Assembly (NCBI RefSeq): GCF_002354895.1
Contig: NZ_CP023439.1
Coordinates: forward strand, 2,170,001-2,234,000
Length of the DNA stretch: 64,000 nt
Reading direction: 5' to 3'
DNA from: Thauera sp. K11
Lineage (GTDB): Bacteria > Pseudomonadota > Gammaproteobacteria > Burkholderiales > Rhodocyclaceae
How positions within the stretch are numbered: position 1 is the stretch's first letter; the number at the start of each line of letters is the position of its first letter. The notes below the pieces were generated by a model. It made no database searches. It had not been told where the DNA came from and was given only the letters and a program-made list of their open reading frames with translations. Shown here piece by piece: positions 29,508 to 38,167 of the stretch. A program made the translations under genes and the position numbers.

Positions 29508-30115
29508 GCCCCGTTTTCCGCCTCATCCTAGCCGTTGCGCTGATCATCGGCGTGGCCAGCCTCGGCGCCCTCGGTGGCGGCGGCTACGCGACGGCGCGAT
29601 GCGACGCCCGGATCGCGCGCATCCAGGGCGAGCATGCCCGCGAGCGTGAGTCGGCCGTCACCGAGCTGGCCGCCGCCGCCGAGGCCGCCCGCCAGGCGCT
29701 GGCCGCCGAGGTAGTGCGCGGCAACGATCTGGCCGCACAACTGCAGGCCGACCGCGCCGGCTTCGAAGCCGAGCGCAAATCCCTCCAAGCGGCGATCCGC
29801 GATGTCACAACGCAATACCAGCCGGCGCCGGGTGCTGACCTGCGCCCTATCCCTCCTTGCATCATTACTCGCGGCTGGCTGCGCGACTACAACGCCGCCA
29901 TCGGTGCCGACCTGTCCGGCGCCGATCCGGCCGCCCCTGGAGGCGGAACTGGCTCGGCGTCCATCGCCGCCGCCGGCGCTGACGCCGGGCTACTTCTCGA
30001 TTCCGGCGTCACGCCCGCCGACATCCTGGCCCACATCGTTGATTACGGCTCCCGGTGTCAGGGCTATGCCGCCCAGGCCAATCGACTGATCGACCGCTGG
30101 GAGGTACGGCAGTGA
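29504..30115 (+). CDS. Rz-like inner-membrane spanin
   Basis: The 203-residue product has one N-terminal membrane segment (LILAVALIIGVASLGAL), then a long alanine-rich coiled coil, as in i-spanins. With the lipoprotein Rz1 it bridges the periplasm and fuses inner and outer membranes at lysis. ATG 29504 overlaps the endolysin stop. The Rz1 reading frame is nested inside it. Confidence 0.8.
   Translation: MSPVFRLILAVALIIGVASLGALGGGGYATARCDARIARIQGEHARERESAVTELAAAAEAARQALAAEVVRGNDLAAQLQADRAGFEAERKSLQAAIRDVTTQYQPAPGADLRPIPPCIITRGWLRDYNAAIGADLSGADPAAPGGGTGSASIAAAGADAGLLLDSGVTPADILAHIVDYGSRCQGYAAQANRLIDRWEVRQ
29802..30089 (+). CDS. Rz1-like outer-membrane spanin lipoprotein, nested within Rz
   Basis: ATG 29802 opens a different frame wholly inside Rz. 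The 95-residue product has a lipoprotein signal (LSLLASLLAAGC) followed by a proline-rich stretch, both hallmarks of Rz1. The nested arrangement is the same as in phage lambda. Confidence 0.85.
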   Translation: MSQRNTSRRRVLTCALSLLASLLAAGCATTTPPSVPTCPAPIRPPLEAELARRPSPPPALTPGYFSIPASRPPTSWPTSLITAPGVRAMPPRPID

Positions 30116-30335
30116 TCCACATCGAGCACATCGTCAGCGTCATCCGCGTCTACCGGCCGGGTGAATCCTTTGCGACAGCCAACGAACCGAAGGCGGTCGC
30201 CACGGTGTCGCGCGTCGACGCCGGCGCCGCCGAGATCATGGCGGCAAAAGGGCAGCTCACCCGCGGCGACATGCGTGAGATCGCCCGCGCGCTCGCGGCC
30301 TCCGGCGTTCGCGTGGTGATCATCAAGCGCCCTAA
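30112..30335 (+). pseudogene. 5' part of a phage gene interrupted by the second IS
   Basis: GTG 30112 overlaps the Rz stop. The frame encodes IEHIVSVIRVYRPGESFATA and MREIARALAASGVRVVIIKRP before meeting the IS. In the present sequence it ends a few codons inside the IS at 30351. It continues at 31728 when the IS and one CTAA are removed. Function unknown. Confidence 0.75.
30332..30335. repeat. Target duplication CTAA of the second IS, left copy
   Basis: CTAA is repeated at 31724-31727; it fits the YTAR target preference of IS5 elements. Confidence 0.8.
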
Positions 30336-31723
30336 CAGGATGTTGATTTAATTGACCTTCCTGCATCCGTGCGGACTCTACGGCTGATATAATTACGTTC
30401 GCATTACGACACCAATTATTCCCATGCGCGGCACCGACCACAAACAGCACGCCCTGTTCAGCTACGTCAATATCGAAGACCGAATTGCCCTGGATCATCC
30501 GTTGCGTCGGATCAAGACGCTGGCGGATTTGGTTTTGCGCACGATGTCGCCGACTTTCGATTCGCTTTATGCCGAAGGCGGTCGTCCCTCGATTGCCCCG
30601 GAGCGGTTGCTGCGCGCATCGCTCTTGCAATGCCTGTTCTCGATTCGCTCGGAGCGCGCTCTGGTCGAGCATATCGACTTCAACATGATGTATCGCTGGT
30701 TCGTGGGCCTGACGCTGGACGAGGCGGTGTGGGATCACTCGACGTTCTCGGCCAATCGCGAGCGGCTGCTCAAGGAGAGCGTGATGCGCGAATTCTTCGG
30801 TGGCGTGGTGGCGATTGCCGAGTGGGCCGATTTGATCTCGGACGAGCACTTCAGCGTCGACGGTTCGCTGCTGCGGGCGTGGGCCTCGCACAAGAGCCTG
30901 GCCGCACGCGATGGCTCGGACGTGCCGCCCGGACCGGATCAGGGACGCAACCCCGAGGTCGATTTCCGGGGCAAGAAGCGCTCGAACGCGACGCACGTCT
31001 CGCGCACCGACCCGGAGGCCTTGCTCGCCAGCAAGGGCGGCGCAGGCGCCTACCTGAGCTTCACGACCCATGCGCTGGCAGAGAACCGGAACGGGCTGAT
31101 CGTCGATGTACAGACCACGCAGGCCACGGGCACCGCCGAGCGCGACGCCGCGCTGGTGATGGTCAAGCGCACCGTGAAGCCGGCCGACTCGATGCGCAAG
31201 CCGACGTTGGCGGCCGACCGGGGTTACGACACGGCCGAGTTCATCGCTGCCCTCACGCCGCTGGGCGTGCTGCCACACGTTGCCGCCAAGACCAAGGGCA
31301 GCGCCGTGCCGGTGGCGGTCAAGGCCACTGAAGGCTATGCGGTCAGCCTGCGTCGTCGAAAGATGATCGAAGAGGCGTTTGGCTGGGCCAAGGACATCGG
31401 CACGCTGCGCCGTCTGATGGCACGCGGCCTGGAAACGATTCGCGCGCATGCGCTGCTCAATTTCGCCGCCTACAACCTGACCCGGCTGGGTAATTTGCTG
31501 GCGCCGTAATCCGATGGCGCCATCGCGCCATTTGCATTGCGGCATTTGATTGTTGAATACGTTGGCTTTGCAGCGACGGGAGCGCTGCCGAATTGCAGTT
31601 GCACAATCGGCTGAAAAAGCGGCTGGAATCGTCATCAGGGCGGCTCGGGTCGGATCTTTTCCGCGTCGATTTTTTCCCAGGCAACTGGAAACCGAAGGTG
31701 ACGGTGAGATTTTCAACACCCTG
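30336..31723. mobile_element. IS5-family insertion sequence, 1388 bp
   Basis: The left end CAGGATGTTGA and the reverse-complemented right end CAGGGTGTTGA match at 10 of 11 positions, and CTAA is duplicated on both sides. One intact transposase gene lies inside. The stretch from 31510 to 31723 downstream of it holds no further gene that I can see. Confidence 0.88.
30424..31509 (+). CDS. IS5-family DDE transposase
   Basis: The 361-residue product begins MRGTDHKQHALFSYVNIEDR, has the N-terminal DUF772-like region (RPSIAPERLLRASLLQCLFSIRSERALVEH), catalytic D in FSVDGSLLRAW, D in AADRGYDT and E in MIEEAFGWAK. A full-length frame suggests an active element. An AT-rich promoter-like region (GATATAATTA) precedes it. 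Confidence 0.92.
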   Translation: MRGTDHKQHALFSYVNIEDRIALDHPLRRIKTLADLVLRTMSPTFDSLYAEGGRPSIAPERLLRASLLQCLFSIRSERALVEHIDFNMMYRWFVGLTLDEAVWDHSTFSANRERLLKESVMREFFGGVVAIAEWADLISDEHFSVDGSLLRAWASHKSLAARDGSDVPPGPDQGRNPEVDFRGKKRSNATHVSRTDPEALLASKGGAGAYLSFTTHALAENRNGLIVDVQTTQATGTAERDAALVMVKRTVKPADSMRKPTLAADRGYDTAEFIAALTPLGVLPHVAAKTKGSAVPVAVKATEGYAVSLRRRKMIEEAFGWAKDIGTLRRLMARGLETIRAHALLNFAAYNLTRLGNLLAP

Positions 31724-31727
31724 CTAA

Positions 31728-31821
31728 GGGCCGCGGCGTGCCTGGCGGACGGCTGCTGCGCACGGACGGACCCTTTTCGTATTACGAGATCGTGGCGGAG
31801 CGGTATGACAATCCAAATTGA
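31728..31821 (+). pseudogene. 3' part of the IS-interrupted phage gene
   Basis: When joined to 30112-30335 this adds about 30 codons (GRGVPGGRLLRTDGPFSYYE...RYDNPN), giving 105 residues in total, and its TGA overlaps the start of the next phage gene at 31805. The restored overlap confirms the reconstruction. Confidence 0.75.
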
Positions 31822-32173
31822 GCTGTGGGCACTGCTCACGTTCCTGGCTGGCCTGCTGCTGGCCTTCTTTGGCGCGGCATTCACTGGCGGCCGCATTCTG
31901 CTTGCGCAAGTCGAGCGGCGCCTGGACGAGCGCTTTGGCGCGCAGGAAAAGGCACGCGAAGAGGGCAAGTCGCACTGGGATGATCGCTTCGGCGCACTGG
32001 AGGCTGCGGTCAAGACGGCAACCGGCGAAGCCGTACGCATCGAGCGCGAGCTGCTCAGCCTCAAAGCGGAGCTGCCTGTCACCTACGTGCTGCGAGAAGA
32101 CGACATCCGGCGTCAGTCCGTCATCGAGGCCAAGATCGACGGCCTGGCTGTGAGGTTCGAAACATGGCCTTGA
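31805..32173 (+). CDS. DUF2730 protein (Mu gp25-like)
   Basis: The 122-residue product has one N-terminal membrane helix (LWALLTFLAGLLLAFFGAAF) then a coiled coil. Proteins of this type sit between lysis and packaging genes in Mu-like phages; their function is not established. ATG 31805 has GGAG upstream. Confidence 0.75.
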   Translation: MTIQIELWALLTFLAGLLLAFFGAAFTGGRILLAQVERRLDERFGAQEKAREEGKSHWDDRFGALEAAVKTATGEAVRIERELLSLKAELPVTYVLREDDIRRQSVIEAKIDGLAVRFETWP

Positions 32174-32185
32174 GAGGTGCGTTAA

Positions 32186-32497
32186 ATGGTTGATGTGGCG
32201 AAGGTGCGTCGCGAGTCGATGCGCTGGATCATCATGCTGGTGCTCAACCAGTCGCGTCCGGTCCATGCGTTCGAGCGGATCGTCCTGTCCGTGGTGCAGG
32301 CCGAGTATCCGGATGCGACGCAAATGGAGCTGCGCCGTGAGATCGACTATCTGGTCGACCGCGAACTGGCCGAAGTGCAGAAGCACCCGGACGGCCGTTG
32401 GCAGGTTGGGCTCACTCGCTGCGGCGTGGACGTCGTGGAGTACACGGTGGACTGCGATCCCGGCATTGCGAGGCCCCAGAAGTACTGGAGCCTGTGA
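32186..32497 (+). CDS. Mu gp26-like protein, winged-helix character
   Basis: The 103-residue product (VLNQSRPVHAFERIVLSVVQAEYPDATQMELRREIDYLVDRELAEV) reads like a small winged helix. It corresponds in position to Mu gp26. Its stop overlaps the next start (TGATG). Confidence 0.65.
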   Translation: MVDVAKVRRESMRWIIMLVLNQSRPVHAFERIVLSVVQAEYPDATQMELRREIDYLVDRELAEVQKHPDGRWQVGLTRCGVDVVEYTVDCDPGIARPQKYWSL

Positions 32498-33066
32498 TGC
32501 CGCCGCGCAGCAAAGTCGACCAGATGTCGCCGGAGGATCGTGCATGGTTTGAGCGCGAGCTGGTGCGCCGCGGCTTCTCGGGATACGAGGAGCTGGAAGT
32601 CCTCGTGCAAGAGCGCGGCTACACGATCGGCAAGAGCAGTTTGCAGCGCTCTGGCTCGAAGCTGCAGCAACGCCTGGATCGCATCAGCGCAGCGACTGAG
32701 GGTGCGCGCCAGATTGCGCTGGTGGCGCCCGATGATGCGGACAACCGCTCGATGGCGGTCATGTCGATGGTCCAGAACGATCTCTACGAGATCATGGAGG
32801 GCCTGGAAGCTGTTGCTGATACCGATGATGCGGCCGAGCGGCTCGAGCTGCTCAAAGGCGTGTCGCTGTCGATTTCGCGCATCAGCCGGGCGCGGGTGAA
32901 TCAAAGCCGCTGGGCTGGCGAGGTGAACGCCCGCCTTGCGGCCGAGGCCAAGGCGGCAGCGATCGCCGGCGCGCAGGCTGAGGGCTTGAGTGCCGAGCAG
33001 GCCGAGCGCATCGGCTCGGCGGTGGCGAGTCGCGTGCAGATCTACCTGCCGGACAACGGGCGATGA
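32497..33066 (+). CDS. DUF3486 protein (Mu gp27-like), probable small terminase
   Basis: The 189-residue product has the family start (PPRSKVDQMSPEDRAWFERELVRRGFSGYEEL) with an HTH-like region followed by a long helix. Mu gp27 is thought to be the small terminase subunit, which fits its place directly before the large subunit with ATGA overlap. Confidence 0.8.
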   Translation: MPPRSKVDQMSPEDRAWFERELVRRGFSGYEELEVLVQERGYTIGKSSLQRSGSKLQQRLDRISAATEGARQIALVAPDDADNRSMAVMSMVQNDLYEIMEGLEAVADTDDAAERLELLKGVSLSISRISRARVNQSRWAGEVNARLAAEAKAAAIAGAQAEGLSAEQAERIGSAVASRVQIYLPDNGR

Positions 33067-34520
33067 CCGACGCCGCCGAGCGCGTCACGATCCGGCCGCA
33101 GCCGGGGCCGCAGGAGGCGTTCCTTGCTTCCTCGGCCGACATCGTCATCTATGGCGGCGCGGCGTTCGGCGGAAAGACATTCGCGCTGCTGCTCGAGACG
33201 ACGCGGCATTCCGAAAATCCGCAGTTCGGCGCAGTGATCTTCCGGCGGACCACCACGCAAGTGGCGGCCGAGGGCGGCCTGTGGGATACCTCTGAAGAGC
33301 TGTATCCGCTGCTCGGCGCAAAGCCATCCAGCCTGTCGTGGGCCTTCCCTTCTGGCGCGAAAGTCACGTTCGCGCACCTGCAACACGAGAAGACCAAGTT
33401 CGAGTGGCAGGGTGGCCAGATCGCGATGATCGGCTTTGACGAGCTGACGCATTTCACCGCCGGTCAGTTTTGGTACATGCTCTCGCGCAATCGGTCGAAC
33501 TCGGGCGTGGCGCCGTACATCCGCGCGACGACCAACCCGGACCCGGACAGCTTCGTCGCCGAGCTGATCGCCTGGTGGATCGACCAGGAAACCGGCTACG
33601 CAATCCCGGAGCGCTCCGGCGTCATCCGCTGGTTCGTGCGCTACCGCAATGAGCTGATCTGGGCGGACAGCCCGGAAGAGCTGCGCGACCAGTACCCCGA
33701 TCTGGAGCCAAAGAGCCTGACGTTCATCGCGTCGAGCTACAAGGACAACAAGATCGGGATGGCGAAAGACCCGAAGTACATGTCCAACCTGGACGCGCTG
33801 CCGCTGGTCGAGCGCGAGCAGCTCAAAAACGGCAACTGGAAGATCAGGCCGGCGGCTGGTGATTATTTCAAGGCGGAGTGGTTTGGCGTGCTAGAGCGCG
33901 CACCGGAGTATTGCCGCTGGGTGCGTTACTGGGATCGCGCGGCAACCGAGCCAAACCCGCAGAATCCCGATCCGGACTACACGGCCGGAGTCAAGCTGGG
34001 CAAAGACAGCGAGGGCAACTACTACGTGGGGCACGTTGCGCGCGATCGCAAACGCCCTGCCGGCGTGATGAAGCTCATCAAAGGAACTACCAGGGCGGAC
34101 AGCGTGCGCTGCGCCGCAGTCCTGGAGCAGGACCCGGCGCAGGCCGGCAAGGTCGAGGCGGACATGTACATCACCCAACTCGCGGGGTTTGAGGTGCACA
34201 CGGTCCCCAAGCGAACGGACAAGGAGACCGCCGCGCGGCCGGTCAGCAGCATGGCGGAGGCTGGACGCGTATTCCTTATACGCGGAGCCTGGAACAAAGC
34301 ATTCCTCGATGAGCTGGAAAACTTCCCGAAGGGCGCGCACGACGACCAGGTGGATGCACTGTCTGGTGCATTCAATTTCCTGGAATCGAACAACGTGCAA
34401 CCACCCGCCGGCGAAACGGTGGAAGCGGACGAGAACACGTACCGGCCGCAACGGCCGACGTTTGTCGGAACGCCTGACGAACTGCGCATACGCAGACGCT
34501 GGAATCGACTCTATGGATAG
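33063..34520 (+). CDS. terL: Large terminase subunit
   Basis: The 485-residue packaging motor has an ATPase domain with Walker A-like GGAAFGGKTF near residue 38 and Walker B IAMIGFDELTHF. The C-terminal nuclease domain has acidic motifs RYWDRAATE and HDDQVDALSGAF. It cuts and pumps phage DNA into proheads; in Mu-like phages packaging starts near the left end and includes host DNA on the right. It starts inside the gp27-like stop. Confidence 0.92.
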   Translation: MTDAAERVTIRPQPGPQEAFLASSADIVIYGGAAFGGKTFALLLETTRHSENPQFGAVIFRRTTTQVAAEGGLWDTSEELYPLLGAKPSSLSWAFPSGAKVTFAHLQHEKTKFEWQGGQIAMIGFDELTHFTAGQFWYMLSRNRSNSGVAPYIRATTNPDPDSFVAELIAWWIDQETGYAIPERSGVIRWFVRYRNELIWADSPEELRDQYPDLEPKSLTFIASSYKDNKIGMAKDPKYMSNLDALPLVEREQLKNGNWKIRPAAGDYFKAEWFGVLERAPEYCRWVRYWDRAATEPNPQNPDPDYTAGVKLGKDSEGNYYVGHVARDRKRPAGVMKLIKGTTRADSVRCAAVLEQDPAQAGKVEADMYITQLAGFEVHTVPKRTDKETAARPVSSMAEAGRVFLIRGAWNKAFLDELENFPKGAHDDQVDALSGAFNFLESNNVQPPAGETVEADENTYRPQRPTFVGTPDELRIRRRWNRLYG

Positions 34521-34839
34521 ATCTGCCGTGAGCATCTCCGACTACCTCGCCTCGCTCAACATCGGTCAGCTCATCCATGCGCGATCGTGCTGCGACGAGC
34601 TGATTTGCCGGCGCCAGGCCGCGGCGATGAAGCAGTGCTGGGCCGTCTCCGATCGGGACCTCAACTGGCGGTGGTTCCAGGAGCACGAATTCGTGGCGGC
34701 GGCCGAGTGGCTCGCGAAGTATGCCGCGGCCATCGAGCGCAAAGGTGAGGCCGAGGATCTACTGCTCACTCAGCACCGGCTGCAGGAAGACGAGTGGCAA
34801 AAATTGTTCGGGGATGACTACAAAGGCGGAGGTGTGTGA
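34513..34839 (+). CDS. Phage protein between terminase and portal, function unknown
   Basis: The 108-residue product is helical (IHARSCCDELICRRQAAAMKQCWAVSDRDLNWRWFQEHEF). ATG 34513 overlaps the terminase stop; GTG 34528 is an alternative start. No family recognised. Confidence 0.55.
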   Translation: MDRSAVSISDYLASLNIGQLIHARSCCDELICRRQAAAMKQCWAVSDRDLNWRWFQEHEFVAAAEWLAKYAAAIERKGEAEDLLLTQHRLQEDEWQKLFGDDYKGGGV

Positions 34840-34970
34840 TGGGTGATCTGAATGGTGCGTTCTGGCTGCTGATCGGGGCGGGGATAGCGCTTGGCGCGGC
34901 GCTGGCCATCGGCCTGCCGTGGCTGTGGGGCGCGATCTTGGTGCCGCTGCTGCGGCTGCTCGTGGCGTAA
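34839..34970 (+). CDS. 43-residue membrane microprotein
   Basis: TGATG at 34837-34841 couples it to the gene before. The product is almost one long hydrophobic segment (FWLLIGAGIALGAALAIGLP, WLWGAILVPLLRLLVA). Possible accessory lysis or membrane protein; no family recognised. Confidence 0.5.
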   Translation: MGDLNGAFWLLIGAGIALGAALAIGLPWLWGAILVPLLRLLVA

Positions 34971-35038
34971 GCCGCAGGCGCCCCGAAAACCCCTTCCCCC
35001 TGCGCTGATACGTCCAGCATCAGGAAAACCGCGCCACG

Positions 35039-35052
35039 GCTTTTATAAAAGC
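35039..35052. repeat. 14-bp palindrome before the portal gene
   Basis: GCTTTTATAAAAGC is a perfect palindrome in the 109-bp gap before the portal start. It resembles the late repeats in size but not in sequence. A regulatory or structural role is possible. Confidence 0.4.
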
Positions 35053-35079
35053 TTTCCCGCGCAAGAATGAGGTCGAGCA

Positions 35080-36513
35080 ATGGGTGTGTTTGAGCGGATC
35101 GTGTCCTGGTGGGTCGGTGGCGAAGATGAATCTGCGCCGCGCCGCATGGTCGAGGCGGCCGGCGTGACGGTGGATGCCGACGACGAGGAGGGTTGGCGGC
35201 GCCTGTCGGGCGACACCTCGCGCGACCTTTCGCCACTGCACCACTCGCGGATGCGCGAGACCGCGTATTACTTGTGGGACGCCAATCTGCTCGCAAACCG
35301 GCTAATCGAGCTGCCGCTCGCCTACCTGCTCGCTGAAGGCGTGTCGTTGCAGGCGGCCGATCCGGCGATTCAGAAGGTCATCGAGCGCTGGTGGGACGAT
35401 CCGATCAACGCGCTGGACGTCAAGCTCGAGAAAAAGCTGCGCGAGCTGGCGCTCTTCGGTGAGCAGTGCTGGCCGGTGGCAGTCAATGAATTCGACGGCC
35501 ACGTGCGGCTGGGCTATCTCGATCCGGCGCTGATCGCCACCGTGGTGGTCGATCCCGACAATACCGAGCAGCCGATCGGCATCGTCACGACGCGCGACAA
35601 GCACGGCAAGACTCGACGGTACCGCATCATCATCAACGGTCCGGAGGATGATGTATTCACCGAGCGCACCCGCAAGATTCGCGAGACGTTCGACGATGGC
35701 GAGTGCTTCTACTTTTGTGTTAACGCGTTATCGACGTCCGCGCGCGGCCGCTCGGACCTGCGCGCGCCGGCGGACTGGGTGGATGCCTACGATCAATTTC
35801 TGTTTGGCGAGGCGGAGCGCTACAACTTCCTGCGCGCGTTTGTCTGGGATGTGACGCTCGCCGGTGCGACGAAAGAGCAGGTGGAGGACCGGGCAAAGAG
35901 GATCTCCGCGCCCTCGCCTGGGTCAGTACGCGTACACAACGACAGCGAGACCTGGCAGCCGCTCAGCCCGTCGCTGGATGCGGCCGACGCAAGCACGGCG
36001 GGCCGGCTCTTCCGCAACCACGTGCTCGGCGGCGCGACGATCCCTGAACACTGGTTCGGCGGCGGCGGTGACGTCAACCGCGCAACGGGCGAGAGCATGG
36101 CTGAGCCGACGCTCAAGGCGTTCACCATGCGCCAGCGCTACGTCAAGCACATGCTGGGCACGATGGCGCGCTACGTCATCCGCCAGCACATCCTGGCGCG
36201 CGCGTCGGAGCCGGTGCCGGGCGATCCGCGCCTGGTGATCGAGATCGTCTTCCCCGAGATGACGAGCCGCGATACCACGAAGTACGCCAGCGCCCTGGCG
36301 CAGGTGGTCACCGCCGTCAACATGGCCATCGAGGCTGGCCGGATCACGGAAGAGACCGGCGTAGCCCTCATTGCCGTCGTGGCGGCGCAGATGGGCGTGG
36401 ATATCGACCCGGCGGCCGAGATGGAGGCGGCGCGCGCGGCTGCCGCCCAACGCGCCGAGGCGGACACCTTCACCGGCCCAACTGGTGCGGATCTCGCCAA
36501 TGCGACGTCGTGA
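35080..36513 (+). CDS. Portal protein
   Basis: The 477-residue product follows the terminase and precedes the F-like head protein, where the portal is expected. Portal-like features are LHHSRMRETAYYLWDANLLANRLIELPLAYL at the start, the helical middle and the acidic C-terminus. It would form the dodecameric ring through which DNA is packaged and the tail attached. GAGG lies 7 bp before ATG. The assignment rests more on order than on motifs. Confidence 0.75.
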   Translation: MGVFERIVSWWVGGEDESAPRRMVEAAGVTVDADDEEGWRRLSGDTSRDLSPLHHSRMRETAYYLWDANLLANRLIELPLAYLLAEGVSLQAADPAIQKVIERWWDDPINALDVKLEKKLRELALFGEQCWPVAVNEFDGHVRLGYLDPALIATVVVDPDNTEQPIGIVTTRDKHGKTRRYRIIINGPEDDVFTERTRKIRETFDDGECFYFCVNALSTSARGRSDLRAPADWVDAYDQFLFGEAERYNFLRAFVWDVTLAGATKEQVEDRAKRISAPSPGSVRVHNDSETWQPLSPSLDAADASTAGRLFRNHVLGGATIPEHWFGGGGDVNRATGESMAEPTLKAFTMRQRYVKHMLGTMARYVIRQHILARASEPVPGDPRLVIEIVFPEMTSRDTTKYASALAQVVTAVNMAIEAGRITEETGVALIAVVAAQMGVDIDPAAEMEAARAAAAQRAEADTFTGPTGADLANATS

Positions 36514-36531
36514 CCTGGACGCGCGGCTGAA

Positions 36532-36696
36532 ATGGGCATGCAGGCAGCGCCGCCAACGCCAGCGCAAGCCAAAGAAGGGTATTGGTGCGTGGTGTGCGGA
36601 CGATACCTGCCGCCAGACGCCTGTGGCGTCATCGTCCATGACGACGCCCCGCACCCATTGGGGATGATGTTCGACGACGAGGATTATCCGCAGTGA
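36532..36696 (+). CDS. 54-residue CxxC microprotein
   Basis: GYWCVVCGRYLPPDACGVIVHDDAPH looks like a small zinc-binding knuckle (three cysteines and two histidines). It fills the gap between portal and F-like genes, and its TGA overlaps the next GTG. ATG 36538 is an alternative start. Confidence 0.55.
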   Translation: MGMQAAPPTPAQAKEGYWCVVCGRYLPPDACGVIVHDDAPHPLGMMFDDEDYPQ

Positions 36697-37889
36697 GCGG
36701 CCCGCGCGAAGGCATCAGCGGCCGCACGCGGCTCATCAACGATACGGCCGCCGAGATCGCGCGACTACTCGGCGTCGCGGCCGACGAGATCGCGCAGATC
36801 CTGGCTGCGCAGCCAAGTGACTACCAGCAGTGGCGACTGCCGCTGCTGCAGGCGGAGATCCGTCGCGTGCTCGGCGACACGGCCGGTGCGGCCGCACTTG
36901 CGGCCGATGCGAGCCAGGTCGCCGCCTGGAGCGCCGGTGCGGCGCTGGTCGATGGCGTGATGGCAGCGCCCAGCCTGGGCGCGACGCTGCCGGCACTCAA
37001 CATCCGCCAGATGCAGGCCATGCGCGAGTTCACGACGGAAAAGATCAAGGGCGCGACGCTCGAGGCGATGGGCGCGATCAACGACCAGCTTGCGCTGACG
37101 ATGATCGGCACGCAGACGCCATTCGACGCGGTGCAAGCGATCACGAAGACGCTGGGTGAGTCAACCCGCAAGCGCGCGACTGGCATCGTGCGCACCGAGC
37201 TTGCCACCGCGTACTCGACCGCAAACCAGTTGCGCCTTGCGCAATGGGGGCAAACAGTGCCGGGGTTGCAAAAGCGCTGGGTCAAGTCGGGCAAGCTGCA
37301 TCCGCGCCTCGAGCACGTGGCGATCCACAATCAGGTGCGCGATGTCGACCAGCCCTTCGACCTCGAGGGCGGCGCCGTGAAGATGATGCACCCGCACGAC
37401 CCGACCGCGCCGGCCAGGCATCGCATCAACTGCGGTTGCGTCTCGGTGCCCGTGGTGCCCGGCTACGTACGCACCATCATCGACACCAAGGAGCAAGAGG
37501 CTGTGGCCGAGGCTGAGCGTGCCCAGGCAGCGCTGGAGCGGATGCGCGCGCCGGCCGCACCCGCTGCCCGGCGGTCCAGCGTGGCTGCTACACTGGATGA
37601 GGGTCGGGCGATCTACGGTCGCGCGCTGGCTGGCGGCAAGCACGCCGGCCTGATCGGCGTGCTGCAGGAGCAGGGGCCTAACCAGTGGCGCAAGGCGATC
37701 GCGGCGCAGACGCGGCGCATGGAAGCGCACCAGGCCAAGCTGGCCAATCCGGCAGCGGTTGTGCCCGACTGGGCGCAGCGCTCGCCGCAGTATCAGCAGG
37801 GCCTGATACGAAAGTGGCGCAGCGAGGTCGAGGATGCGCGCGAACAGATCATGGTTGTTGAGGGACATCGCGATGCCAACGAAGGATGA
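36693..37889 (+). CDS. Mu F-like head morphogenesis protein
   Basis: The 398-residue product has the F-like domain in its middle (ATGIVRTELATAYSTANQLRLAQW, WVKSGKLHPRLEH, ending HRINCGCVSVPV). These minor head proteins are needed for head assembly and are found inside the capsid. The C-terminal third (LDEGRAIYGRALAGGKHAGL) is family-specific and unknown. GTG 36693 overlaps the previous stop. Confidence 0.85.
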   Translation: MSGPREGISGRTRLINDTAAEIARLLGVAADEIAQILAAQPSDYQQWRLPLLQAEIRRVLGDTAGAAALAADASQVAAWSAGAALVDGVMAAPSLGATLPALNIRQMQAMREFTTEKIKGATLEAMGAINDQLALTMIGTQTPFDAVQAITKTLGESTRKRATGIVRTELATAYSTANQLRLAQWGQTVPGLQKRWVKSGKLHPRLEHVAIHNQVRDVDQPFDLEGGAVKMMHPHDPTAPARHRINCGCVSVPVVPGYVRTIIDTKEQEAVAEAERAQAALERMRAPAAPAARRSSVAATLDEGRAIYGRALAGGKHAGLIGVLQEQGPNQWRKAIAAQTRRMEAHQAKLANPAAVVPDWAQRSPQYQQGLIRKWRSEVEDAREQIMVVEGHRDANEG

Positions 37890-38112
37890 ATCCAGGGCGA
37901 AATACTCGGCGGCCGTGTACTGCCTGCGCGAGACGGTCGAGCTGCTGAAAACCGAGGGTGAGGCCAATACGGGTACGACCGATGCGCTGCTGGCCTATCA
38001 GGTGCTCTCGCGCCTGGCTGCCAACGCGAATGCCTACGGCGTGCCGCTGGCCGACATCGGGCTTGCCGGCTACGACATCGAAGGTCTGCTGAGGACACCC
38101 TTCACGGCCTGA
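37873..38112 (+). CDS. Small head-region protein, function unknown
   Basis: The 79-residue helical product (AVYCLRETVELLKTEGEANTG, LLAYQVLSRLAANANAYG) starts inside the end of the F-like gene, with GAGG before ATG 37873. It is followed by a terminator. Confidence 0.65.
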   Translation: MPTKDESRAKYSAAVYCLRETVELLKTEGEANTGTTDALLAYQVLSRLAANANAYGVPLADIGLAGYDIEGLLRTPFTA

Positions 38113-38134
38113 CTGCCGTTGCCCGGCTCCCCGA

Positions 38135-38167
38135 CGCCCCGCCCCGAGCGGGGCGTTTGCTTTGTGC
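38135..38167 (+). terminator. Rho-independent terminator after the packaging/F-like gene block
   Basis: CGCCCCG (38135-38141) pairs with CGGGGCG (38149-38155), followed by TTTGCTTTG. It lies immediately before copy 2 of the 24-bp repeat and separates the packaging genes from the capsid genes. Confidence 0.7.

Noticed and set aside
30064..32082. 672-codon minus-strand ORF across the second IS
   Set aside because: It is antisense to the IS transposase and spans the IS boundaries, so it cannot be an ancestral gene.
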